In this document: positions 26,994 to 34,341 of the stretch, piece by piece
Layout of the letters: each line of letters starts with the position of its first letter
Position numbering within the stretch: the stretch's first letter is position 1
Source: Roseateles aquatilis
GTDB taxonomy: Bacteria; Pseudomonadota; Gammaproteobacteria; Burkholderiales; Burkholderiaceae_C
Direction of reading: 5' to 3'
Assembly: GCF_002205645.1 (NCBI RefSeq)
Contig: NZ_NIOF01000004.1
Coordinates: forward strand, 416,263-480,262
Length of the DNA stretch: 64,000 bases
Notes under the pieces: model-generated
Seen by the model: only the letters and a program-made list of their open reading frames with translations
What the model was told of the DNA's origin: nothing
The model's database searches: none
Made by a program: the position numbers and the translations under genes

Positions 26994-28150
26994 GCCGCTT
27001 TCATCAGGTGCTTGCCGATGACCGTCTGTTGAATTTGCGTCGTGCCCTCGTACAGGCGAAGCAGGCGCACATCACGGTAGAACCGTTCGACCTTGAACTC
27101 GTTGATGTAGCCCGATCCGCCGTGAATCTGGACACCCCGGTCGGCAACGCGTCCGACCATCTCTGTGGTGAACATCTTGGTGCAGGAGGCCTGCATGCTG
27201 ACATCCGGATCGCTGACGCCGATTTGCTTGGCGTCGTAACGACGAGCCGTAGCCTGAACGAGCGCCCAGCCAGCGAGTAACTCCGCCTGACTGTCTGCAA
27301 GCATGGCTTGAACGAGCTGGAAGTCGCCGATGCGCTGTCCAAACTGCTTTCGTTGCTGAGCGTAGGCGATGCTCTCCTGCAGGATCCGGCTCGCCATGCC
27401 GCATGCCAGCGCCGAAATATGCAGGCGCCCGCGGTCCAGCACTTTCATGGCGGTCTTGAAGCCCTTGCCCGGCACTCCTCCGATGATGTTTGCAGCCGGC
27501 ACGCGCACGTTGTCAAGGATGACGTCGCAGGTTTTGGTGCCGCGTTGGCCCATCTTCTTGTCGGGCTTGCCGAGCGAAAGGCCAGGCAGGCCTGCCGGAA
27601 CGACAAACGCGGTGATGCCCGCGGCGCTCGCCCCTTCAGTGCGAGCCATCAAAGTGAAAGCGCCGGCGCGCGGTGCATTGGTGATGAATCGTTTGGTGCC
27701 CGATAGCAAATAGTCGTCACCATCCTTCACGCCCTTGGTCTTGATCGACGCAGCATCGGAACCTGCGTCAGGCTCGGTCAAAGCGAACGAGACGATCAGG
27801 TCGCCGCTGGCAATCTGAGGCAGGTACTTGGCCTTTTGTTCCGGCGTTCCATCCATCAGGATGCCTTGTGACCCGATGCCAATGTTTGTACCGACCACAG
27901 AGCGGAACGCCAGCGCTGTGTGGCCCAACTCATAGGCCACCTCGCATTCCTGCGCCATCGACAGGCCAATGCCGCCGAACTCTTCGGGAATGGAGATACC
28001 AAACAGTCCGAGTTCCTTCATGTCGCTGACGATGTCAGCAGGGACTTCATCGTTCTCTTCGACCTGGTCCTCAGCCGGCATCAGGCGGTCCCTCACGAAT
28101 CGATGGACGCTGTCCTTGAGAAGTTGGAAGGTTTCCTGATCGAGCGACAT
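26990..28150 (-). CDS. Acyl-CoA dehydrogenase
   Basis: 386 residues. Signatures are [17 protein letters not shown] (about residue 122), [40 protein letters not shown], and the catalytic-base region [17 protein letters not shown] with the glutamate of YEGT. The FAD enzyme makes the trans-2-enoyl-CoA in the first step of beta-oxidation and passes electrons to ETF. It is first in the operon leading to the FadB-like protein, thiolase and ETF-ubiquinone oxidoreductase, and is divergent from a LysR regulator. Substrate range is not evident. Confidence 0.95.
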   Translation of the reverse strand: MSLDQETFQLLKDSVHRFVRDRLMPAEDQVEENDEVPADIVSDMKELGLFGISIPEEFGGIGLSMAQECEVAYELGHTALAFRSVVGTNIGIGSQGILMDGTPEQKAKYLPQIASGDLIVSFALTEPDAGSDAASIKTKGVKDGDDYLLSGTKRFITNAPRAGAFTLMARTEGASAAGITAFVVPAGLPGLSLGKPDKKMGQRGTKTCDVILDNVRVPAANIIGGVPGKGFKTAMKVLDRGRLHISALACGMASRILQESIAYAQQRKQFGQRIGDFQLVQAMLADSQAELLAGWALVQATARRYDAKQIGVSDPDVSMQASCTKMFTTEMVGRVADRGVQIHGGSGYINEFKVERFYRDVRLLRLYEGTTQIQQTVIGKHLMKAA

Positions 28151-28198
28151 GGGTGGTCTCCTGTTGATTGCCGATCATTCTTCGACCATCGAACCCGC

Positions 28199-28232
28199 TT
28201 GACAATCACAAAGACTGTGAACAGTATGTCAA
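28199..28232. promoter_or_regulatory. Divergent control region: LysR promoter with nested palindromes
   Basis: TTGACA (28199-28204), 17 bases, CAGTAT (28222-28227) forms a plausible sigma-70 promoter for the LysR gene. The same bases contain TCACA-5-TGTGA (28206-28220), and the outer arms TTGACA and TGTCAA (28227-28232) are also complementary. Nested dyads between a LysR gene and its divergent target are the usual place for LysR binding. Confidence 0.5.
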
Positions 28233-28252
28233 GGATTTTTGACCAATAACTG

Positions 28253-29149
28253 ATGGATGCCCAATCGCTCGCCCTTTTCGTCGACATCGTGGAAGCCGGG
28301 AATCTCAGCCTAGCGGCTCGAAACATGAAGATGAGCCGGGCAAACGTCAGCTACCACCTGACCCAGTTGGAGAAGTCGGTAGGCATGCAGCTGATGCGTC
28401 GTACCACCCGACGTGTGGAGCTGACCGAGGCAGGGCAAAAGCTCTATCAGCACGGCCGCATCATTCGCGACGAGGTTCTCGCTGCGCGCGAGTCCATCAC
28501 GATGCTCGGAAAGGGGCTACACGGCTCGGTCCGCCTGAGCGTACCCACCGGATTCGGTCACATGGTGATGTCCGACTGGCTGATTGAGTTCAAGCGCCAG
28601 TACCCCGACATCGCCCTCGACCTCCTCTTCGAGAACCGCGTTGATGACCTCTTGAAGGAAGAGGTTGACGTCGCGGTTCGCGTCATGTCGGAGCCACCCC
28701 AACTCATGGTGGCCATCGAGCTGGCACAGGTTCGATATGTGACATGCGCATCAGTCGAATACGCCGCCACTCGGCCAATGCCTCGGCAGCTTGAGGACCT
28801 CACCGTCACCCCTCTGGTGACCTCGGCAGTCGCAGGGCGTGAATTGCGCGTGTCGGCCTACCAGGGTGAGCATCGTCGCGAGCTGACGCTGCATCCGACC
28901 CTTGCCTCAGAGAACTTCCAGTTCCTCCGCGAAGCCATATTGGCGGGTATCGGCGTGGGCCTGGTGCCTGACTACGTGGTCGCACAGGACGTGAAATCGG
29001 GCCACGTCATCACGGCGTTGAACGACTGGCGGCTGAGTGTCTTCGGCACCAGGATGTTCCTGCTTCGTATGCCTGGGCGGTATCAGACGCTTGCAACCCG
29101 CGCGCTGATCGACTTCGTCGTGGCGAAGACCCGTGTCTGGGCTGCTTGA
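28253..29149 (+). CDS. LysR-family transcriptional regulator
   Basis: 298 residues. N-terminal helix-turn-helix in ALFVDIVEAGNLSLAARNMK followed by MSRANVSYHLTQLEKSVGMQ and LMRRTTRRVELTEAG; the remainder is the periplasmic-binding-like effector domain (VRLSVPTGFGHMVMSDWLIE). Divergent from the acyl-CoA dehydrogenase operon with a 102-base shared control region, so that operon is the likely target. No clear Shine-Dalgarno precedes the ATG. Confidence 0.93.
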   Translation: MDAQSLALFVDIVEAGNLSLAARNMKMSRANVSYHLTQLEKSVGMQLMRRTTRRVELTEAGQKLYQHGRIIRDEVLAARESITMLGKGLHGSVRLSVPTGFGHMVMSDWLIEFKRQYPDIALDLLFENRVDDLLKEEVDVAVRVMSEPPQLMVAIELAQVRYVTCASVEYAATRPMPRQLEDLTVTPLVTSAVAGRELRVSAYQGEHRRELTLHPTLASENFQFLREAILAGIGVGLVPDYVVAQDVKSGHVITALNDWRLSVFGTRMFLLRMPGRYQTLATRALIDFVVAKTRVWAA

Positions 29150-29242
29150 GCCGCTCGTGCTTCTCACGGGTTTCCCTCCAATTGACATCCGGCCTCAGTC
29201 CTGTGATGGGGCGTCTGTAGGCCGGGAGTTCGGATGTCCGAG

Positions 29243-29470
29243 TCACCAGGTATTGAGGGCTTCTTCCAGGTCTGCGTCGGTCATCGTCGCCTGTCCGTTG
29301 TCGAGCCACTGGAAGTAGTGGGAGAGACCGCAACCCACGTTGATGACATGCCCGTCAGGGCGACCGGCGAGAAAGCCTTTGGCTAGGTTCCGGAACAACT
29401 GGGGGCGGGCCAACACCCCGTACACGCTCTGCCTGTCCCGCCCACACAGCGAGCCCTCGACGCTGCGCAT
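29243..29470 (-). pseudogene. Internal fragment of an LCM/TcmP-type methyltransferase
   Basis: The minus frame reads SVYGVLARPQLFRNLAKGFL, RPDGHVINVGCGLSHYFQW and DNGQATMTDADLEEAL, then stops. This matches the SAM-binding core of leucine-carboxyl-methyltransferase-like O-methyltransferases (FL..HP.G.VVN.GCGL...F...D.G...W.D.DL). Both the N-terminal and C-terminal parts expected for a protein of about 280 residues are missing. It lies in the gap between the metabolic block and the conjugative block, so it may mark an insertion or deletion junction. Confidence 0.6.
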
Positions 29471-29582
29471 CTGGAGCACGGTGGAACCGGAACGCTGATT
29501 GCCGTTTCTCGAACCTCGATCAGCGCTGGGCCGCTGGGTAACCATCGGCGCCTGCAGCGCCAGCGCGACGCGAGGCGAGGCA

Positions 29583-30395
29583 CTACTGGACCGTCGTTTG
29601 CTCGACGTGCACGCCGTCGACCGCACCAAGTTGAGCTGGAACGATGACCTGCGCGTCTTGATCTACAGAGGAGTCGACGGCAATGTCGTGGCCGTTCGTC
29701 CCGCCGGCTGCTTCTGTCAAAGGTGCATCGTCCGCCGGTCGTGCCGCCGGACGTTCGTCGCCTTCGGCCTTCTTTGCGTCAGCCTCGTTCATGCGCCGGC
29801 GCACCCCGGACGAGAAGTTGCGGACCGTCGAGGCCAGCGACAAGACGATGCGCTTGGCATTCGAGCGTTGATGCTCGGCCTGTTTCTCGCTGATGATCTC
29901 TTCGATCTCCAGGGTCTGAACGAGGGGCATGGCCTGGTCCAGCTTGTGAATGAGCTCGAAGTACCTGCGCCCCAGCGCCGACGTGATTCCGATCTCGATC
30001 TCCAAGGGAACGGTGTCATAGGTTGCGATCGTCTCGATGCTGTTCTGCTTGAGTAGCAGTTCGGCTCCGTCGATGACCTTGTCGATTTCCTTGGTGGCTA
30101 CCTCGAGCTTGACGCGTACCGCCTGCTCGATCTGTTCGATCGACTCCCGCGGCAGCTTCGTGCGGCCCAGCGTCGACACGAAGTACATGCCCGCCTGAAA
30201 GGTGTAGAAGCAGCGAGCGAAGATGCGCTTGCCCTCGCCGCTGGCCAGCGACGTCTTGCGCTTCAGCGAGGCAGCCTCAACGCGTCGGAAGTCCGCACGG
30301 TACTCGTCCTTCGCCAGGATGCGCCTGTTCGCCTCGCCGCTGTCCATCACCGCCAGTGCGCTCTCGTTCATGCGTATCTCCGTGTGCTGTGACAC
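29583..30395 (-). CDS. AcaB/DUF1845-like conjugative-element protein
   Basis: 270 residues. The central part (about 45-200) contains YTFQAGMYFVSTLGRTKLP, VPLEIEIGITSALGRRYFEL and IHKLDQAMPLVQTLEIEEII, matching the general plan of the DUF1845 family found on SXT-like and PFGI-type ICEs, including the IncC regulator AcaB. The C-terminal 60 residues are a low-complexity acidic/alanine-rich tail. In IncC plasmids AcaB works with the FlhDC-like AcaDC pair; here FlhD/FlhC-like genes occur 10 kb away, which supports a regulatory role. Family assignment is by motif recall and moderate. It is transcribed away from the rest of the element. Confidence 0.55.
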   Translation of the reverse strand: MSQHTEIRMNESALAVMDSGEANRRILAKDEYRADFRRVEAASLKRKTSLASGEGKRIFARCFYTFQAGMYFVSTLGRTKLPRESIEQIEQAVRVKLEVATKEIDKVIDGAELLLKQNSIETIATYDTVPLEIEIGITSALGRRYFELIHKLDQAMPLVQTLEIEEIISEKQAEHQRSNAKRIVLSLASTVRNFSSGVRRRMNEADAKKAEGDERPAARPADDAPLTEAAGGTNGHDIAVDSSVDQDAQVIVPAQLGAVDGVHVEQTTVQ

Positions 30396-30742
30396 CTGGC
30401 TCGATCTTCACCACTGAGGGCGGCGCGCAACAACCGGAAATCCGCCCGTTCACACTCGAACTAGAGGGGGGCTGCCAGGCCCCTCGCTTCTGCCCCCCGC
30501 GTTCCGAACCGGTGTGGCGCTGCGGAGGTGTTGACTCCTTTTGGGCCACCTCCGTCGCGTCAAGCCGCGCAAAACCCGAGGGGTTGAGCTCGCGATACGT
30601 AGGCTAGAAGACGCATCGATCCTGGTAGCCTTACCGAACTAGTGGGTACTTGTCGCCCTTGCGCCGCGCCCACGCGGAACGCTCAGGCCGAACCTTCGCC
30701 AGAGGATGTGCTGGCCGAGCGCCGGCTGACCACGAGACATCG
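30396..30742. other. Divergent intergenic stretch between the AcaB-like and GGDEF genes
   Basis: 347 bases. It must carry the minus-strand promoter of the AcaB-like gene and possibly the GGDEF promoter. No clear -35/-10 pair or strong palindrome was found. Confidence 0.45.
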
Positions 30743-31912
30743 ATGCTGGACCCTCGCACAACCGTCCTCATCGGGGGGATCACATGCGGGCTCATGGCCC
30801 TCGTGCTGACCTTTCTGAAGCGCGCCGCGCCCCTTCCCGTTCCGGCCCTGCGGAGCTGGGTCGTTGGCGCATGGCTGGTCTTTGCCGCGCTGGTCCTGCT
30901 TGGCCTGAGGGACTTGATTTCAAGCCTGGCATCCGTGACCCTCGGAAACACCGCGCTCATCCTGGCCTACGTTGTGTGGCTGGGCGGGACGCAGGAGCAC
31001 TTCGGCGGAAGGGCGAGATGGCTTCCTTGGATCGGCGTCGTAGTTGGCACTGCGCTCGGCCTGACCTGGTTCGATGCCATCGACCACAGCTTCCGGATTC
31101 GCGTCGTGATCGTCGCCGGCCTGTGCGCAGCGATCAATGCTCGCCACGCCTTCGTCTTGCGCCGCGTAGGAAAGGCTTCGAGTTCCGAGCGAGGCATCGG
31201 GGCTTCTATCACCATCACCTGGCTGGCGCTGCTGACGCTGGTGTATGGCCTGCGTGCCGGGCACGCACTGGTCTTGCCGCAGGGCAACAGCGGCTTGCTG
31301 ACCCAGGACGTCATCCAGGTCATCTACACCGCGAGCTTCACGGTCTGCAATCTCATGCTGGTCATCGGCTTCGCGACGATGGCATCCGATCATGTTCGCG
31401 TACGCATCGAGGAACAGGCCATCCGGGATCCCCTGACCGGCGTGCTCAACCGCCGCGCGCTCTTCGCCTCAATGGAACGCGAGATGTCACGGAGCCAGCG
31501 CGGTGGTCACACCTTCTGCGTCGCGATGCTGGACATCGACCACTTCAAGCGCATCAACGACCAGCACGGGCACCCGGTGGGCGACCGCGTGCTCGTCGAC
31601 ACCTGCGAGCGGACGGCTTCGCTGATTCGACCTCACGACGTTTTCGCGCGTTACGGCGGCGAAGAGTTCCTGATCCTGATGCCCGAGACGGCGATGCCAG
31701 CTGCATTGCACGCAGCGGAGCGGATCCGGAATGCGCTCGCCGTACCCGCGGACGCGTCCCTGCCTGCCATCACCGTGAGTCTCGGTCTCGCCGAATGGAC
31801 GCCAAGCGACGCAACCGTCGAAGACCTCGTCGCGCGCGCGGACCAGGCGCTGTATGCCGCCAAGGCAGGCGGTCGCAATCGTGTGCATGCCCACCGCAGC
31901 TCGGATCGCTAG
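30743..31912 (+). CDS. Membrane-bound diguanylate cyclase (GGDEF)
   Basis: 389 residues from the ATG at 30743; the frame is open from 30650 but that extension is arginine-rich and lacks a family match. About six membrane helices fill the first 230 residues (for example TTVLIGGITCGLMALVLTFL and LILAYVVWLGG). The cyclase domain contains RDPLTGVLNRRALF-type sequence (DPLTGVLNRRALFASMEREM), the active-site GGEEF in FARYGGEEFLILMP, and an RPHD inhibitory site placed five residues before GGEEF. Active c-di-GMP synthesis with product inhibition is expected at the inner membrane. It may link carriage of the element to surface attachment. Confidence 0.9.
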   Translation: MLDPRTTVLIGGITCGLMALVLTFLKRAAPLPVPALRSWVVGAWLVFAALVLLGLRDLISSLASVTLGNTALILAYVVWLGGTQEHFGGRARWLPWIGVVVGTALGLTWFDAIDHSFRIRVVIVAGLCAAINARHAFVLRRVGKASSSERGIGASITITWLALLTLVYGLRAGHALVLPQGNSGLLTQDVIQVIYTASFTVCNLMLVIGFATMASDHVRVRIEEQAIRDPLTGVLNRRALFASMEREMSRSQRGGHTFCVAMLDIDHFKRINDQHGHPVGDRVLVDTCERTASLIRPHDVFARYGGEEFLILMPETAMPAALHAAERIRNALAVPADASLPAITVSLGLAEWTPSDATVEDLVARADQALYAAKAGGRNRVHAHRSSDR

Positions 31913-32343
31913 CGCGGCGCACGGTCAGAAATGTGCTGTCGTGGCAACCGGAAATCCGGCAGTCCCATGCCTTGGTTGACGGGGCCTCGGAGCGCAGTCG
32001 CCTGGGCATTTGACAAGCGCCGTCGACGCAAGTAACTTAGTCATCACTGCCGCAGCTGGCCCGGCACTCAAACCTCGGCAAGTCCATCCTGCGCACGGAT
32101 TCCTCGTGCTGCCCCACGGGGCCCATCCTTCCCTATTCGATCTGACCTTTCGAGGCGCCGCTCCGCATGCGGGCGTGCGTCGAAAGGTTTCCCGATCGGC
32201 CAGCTGGTGCCGATGGCGTGCGGTCCTCGCACGCTCCAACCACCAGTCCTAGAACGTCGGTTACGCCGACACCACTCAACCCCGCGGGGCATTGCACCCG
32301 CGCCGGGCATCGCATTGCCTCCGCCATCCCATGGAGGCACATC
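31913..32343. other. Long leader region upstream of the 207-residue ORF
   Basis: 431 bases without a gene. It contains a good promoter at 32010-32038 and, near 32280, the palindrome CCCCGCGGGG followed by a C-rich stretch, a layout also seen before the DUF932 gene at about 38075. Transcription from this promoter would make a leader of about 300 bases. Confidence 0.5.
32010..32038 (+). promoter_or_regulatory. Sigma-70-type promoter
   Basis: TTGACA at 32010-32015, a 17-base spacer and TAACTT at 32033-32038. The -35 is a full consensus match and the spacing is ideal. It would drive the ORF at 32344 and probably the following small genes. Confidence 0.6.
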
Positions 32344-32967
32344 ATGCCGATTCCCAGTGCTACTCGCGTACCGTTGGCGCGAGACCCGCTGTCTCGGGCG
32401 TTCTTTGCCCTTCACGGCGACCACGACGAACTGGACCATCCCCAGCCCGTCGCGATGCAAGAGCTTCCGGCCCAGGCCCAAAGGGCGGTTCGCAACTTCC
32501 TCGACGACTCGGACCCCGCGCCGGAGTGGACTGAGGAGGACGTGGTCCACCTGCACTGGCGACTGCTGCTGGAGCTGCGCCGCCTACCCGATCCCGAGAC
32601 TCCGCTCGAAGAGAAGCTCGACACGCTGGCCTGGGCCCTCACGGACCCTGCGCTGGACAGTCGGCCGTTCTCGTTTGCCAACTGCCTTCGCGTGGTTGGC
32701 TGCAGTCCGATGTCGCCTACCGCGTACTTCGGAGAACTGCAGGTCGAAGACGTGCGCGACTGGTTGCGTGCAAACGCCCGCAAGTGGGTTGGCGCCACGC
32801 TGGCCCGCTATCCCGACTGGGTACAGGCGCTGATCCGCGAGCACCCGGACTGGGTGGCCAAGCAGTTGGCCCGCAATCCGCAGTGGATCAATGAACAGAT
32901 CAAGGCCCACAGCGAGGCCGCCCAGCCGGATCTGTTCGGCTCGAGCGCTTCGCTCCTTCCGTGCTGA
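32344..32967 (+). CDS. Hypothetical protein with four 11-residue WV repeats
   Basis: 207 residues with GGAGG nine bases before the ATG. I do not recognise the family. The N-terminal two-thirds is acidic and probably helical. Residues 148-191 are four imperfect 11-residue repeats, WVGATLARYPD, WVQALIREHPD, WVAKQLARNPQ and WINEQIKAHSE, consistent with a short helical repeat or binding rod. No signal peptide or membrane helix. It heads a run of small element genes and is likely cotranscribed with them. Confidence 0.75.
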   Translation: MPIPSATRVPLARDPLSRAFFALHGDHDELDHPQPVAMQELPAQAQRAVRNFLDDSDPAPEWTEEDVVHLHWRLLLELRRLPDPETPLEEKLDTLAWALTDPALDSRPFSFANCLRVVGCSPMSPTAYFGELQVEDVRDWLRANARKWVGATLARYPDWVQALIREHPDWVAKQLARNPQWINEQIKAHSEAAQPDLFGSSASLLPC

Positions 32968-32976
32968 GACCATCCG

Positions 32977-33372
32977 ATGCGGCAAGCAAAGCTCAGCCCG
33001 GGATGGGCCCTGCTCGCGATCTTCATTCTCTGGGGCATCGCTGGCGCCTTCGATGAGCCGATGCAGGCATCGGAGCCGCCTGACGAAGCTCCAACGTACG
33101 CCGCACCGCCGTCCCTTCGGCTGCAGTGCCTGATCGATGCGACCGACCGCGAGGCCGACGCGAGACCTGGCATGGCACCGGACGGAAGCGGCCGCGTTCT
33201 GCTGCTCCAGGCGGCGAGTGCGCCGGCCCGGAACTTGGAGTCATTCACACCCCCACTGCCCTTTTCTGCCTCGTCATCGACGAATGAGGAGAAGCAACAT
33301 GAACCATACCAGCACGATCCGTCGCGCCGACCTGCGCGCGCTGGTTCCTGTCCACACCCTGAACGACCTTGA
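32977..33372 (+). CDS. Small hypothetical membrane-anchored protein (doubtful)
   Basis: 131 residues starting nine bases after the previous stop. One hydrophobic segment, GWALLAIFILWGIAGAF, near the N-terminus suggests a membrane anchor or signal peptide; the rest is polar and unstructured. The last 25 codons overlap the better supported gene at 33299 in another frame, and no strong ribosome site is present. It may be real or a chance frame. Confidence 0.4.
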   Translation: MRQAKLSPGWALLAIFILWGIAGAFDEPMQASEPPDEAPTYAAPPSLRLQCLIDATDREADARPGMAPDGSGRVLLLQAASAPARNLESFTPPLPFSASSSTNEEKQHEPYQHDPSRRPARAGSCPHPERP

Positions 33373-33607
33373 CTGGCTCGTGAAGGAAAGCGAGTTGATG
33401 ACCGGTGAACCCGGTCGTGAGTTTGTGGTTGCCGGTGCGGACCGCCCGGCGTTCCACGTTCAGCTCGATCAAGGCGGCTACCAGATCCGCCGAACCGACC
33501 ACGGTGACACCCAGGTGGCACACCGCGCGACGGTGCCGGATCTGTTCAAGCATGCGCTGGGCAATGCCCTCGTGTGCGGCCTTCTGTACACCTCCGCGTT
33601 GCAGTAG
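33299..33607 (+). CDS. Hypothetical protein, 102 residues
   Basis: The ATG at 33299 follows GAGGAG at ideal spacing. The protein (MNHTSTIRRADLRALVPVHT at its start) has a mixed alpha/beta pattern, no membrane segment and no cysteine cluster. I do not recognise it. It lies between small element genes in the same direction, and the next gene starts 27 bases after its stop. Confidence 0.65.
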   Translation: MNHTSTIRRADLRALVPVHTLNDLDWLVKESELMTGEPGREFVVAGADRPAFHVQLDQGGYQIRRTDHGDTQVAHRATVPDLFKHALGNALVCGLLYTSALQ

Positions 33608-33634
33608 CCACGCGGCTTTCAAAAGGAGCGGGCC

Positions 33635-33985
33635 ATGTCCCAACCCAAGAGCCTCGGTACCGTCGAGACCCCCTACGGCGCCGCGCGGATCATCGTCGGT
33701 CGCTATCCGAAAGGCGGCGCGATCTCGGTGCAACTCCTGCTCGGCGATGATCCCGACGATGGCTGGATCCTGTCGACCAACCTGGGGCCCTACGGCGCGC
33801 GTGTTGCGCACGACGAATTCACCGTGAAGTCCTGGTCCGAGAACGAACCGCTGATCGAACCTTTGCTCGCGTCGGGACTGTTCGAGGACACCGGCCGCCG
33901 TTGCGCGTCCGGCTTCGTACAGGCGCCCGTCTGGCGCGTGAAGGACGCCGACAACGTGCCCGCCTCCGCCGTGCGCGCATCTTAG
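33635..33985 (+). CDS. Hypothetical protein, 116 residues
   Basis: AAAGGAG precedes the ATG. The sequence has beta-rich stretches (ARIIVGRYPKGGAISVQLLL and WILSTNLGPYGARV) and ends with VWRVKDADNVPASAVRAS. No family recognised. It is the last of the small plus-strand genes before a hairpin-rich stretch and the ribonucleotide reductase. Confidence 0.65.
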   Translation: MSQPKSLGTVETPYGAARIIVGRYPKGGAISVQLLLGDDPDDGWILSTNLGPYGARVAHDEFTVKSWSENEPLIEPLLASGLFEDTGRRCASGFVQAPVWRVKDADNVPASAVRAS

Positions 33986-34002
33986 GCGCTGAGTGCAAAC
34001 TA

Positions 34003-34081
34003 CCGGTGAACACCTCACCGGCCTTGAGAACCGCCCATGGCGGTTCTTTCCAGAGCACGCCGCCGCGTGCTCCGGAAAGAA
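34003..34081. repeat. Cluster of three strong hairpins
   Basis: Three inverted repeats follow one another: CCGGTGA-5-TCACCGG (34003-34021); GAACCGCC-3-GGCGGTTC (34028-34046); and a 17-base stem with one mismatch and a 4-base loop (34044-34081), TTCTTTCCAGAGCACGC against GCGTGCTCCGGAAAGAA. The last two overlap by three bases, so they are alternative or stacked structures. No T-tract follows, so a simple terminator is unlikely. The stretch lies in the 356-base gap between the 116-residue ORF and nrdJ. Confidence 0.65.
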
Positions 34082-34271
34082 GCTTTCCCCGAGGTAGCTG
34101 GCGAACCTGTTGCACCTGCGACGAAGTCAGCCCAAGAGTCCCCACTGCAGCCCGCCGCTGCACGAATTCAGCCAACACGCGGCAAGCCCGCGCCCGCTGA
34201 CCACCGCCAGGCGGTCGACGCACACGCGTCCCCTCGCCTTTTCCGCCCGCTCACGCCTTCGAGGCCGCGCG

Positions 34272-34299
34272 GCAGCGCTCGCACACGCGAGCACTGCCG
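34272..34299. repeat. Hairpin in the nrdJ leader
   Basis: GGCAGCGCTCGC and GCGAGCACTGCC form a 12-base stem with one mismatch and a 4-base ACAC loop, about 45 bases before the nrdJ ATG. It could influence translation or mRNA stability of nrdJ. No match to a known cobalamin riboswitch was seen, although such control would be logical for a B12-dependent enzyme. Confidence 0.5.
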
Positions 34300-34341
34300 G
34301 CGCAGCCCTGGCCGCGCGGGTATTCCATTTCAGGAGTCGTC

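Noticed and set aside
29150..30742. tRNA gene or attachment site at the presumed element edge
   Set aside because: No cloverleaf-like sequence, direct repeat or integrase gene could be seen in this stretch.
34003..34081. CRISPR-like repeat interpretation of the hairpin cluster
   Set aside because: The inverted repeats differ in sequence and length and there are no regularly spaced direct repeats anywhere in the window.
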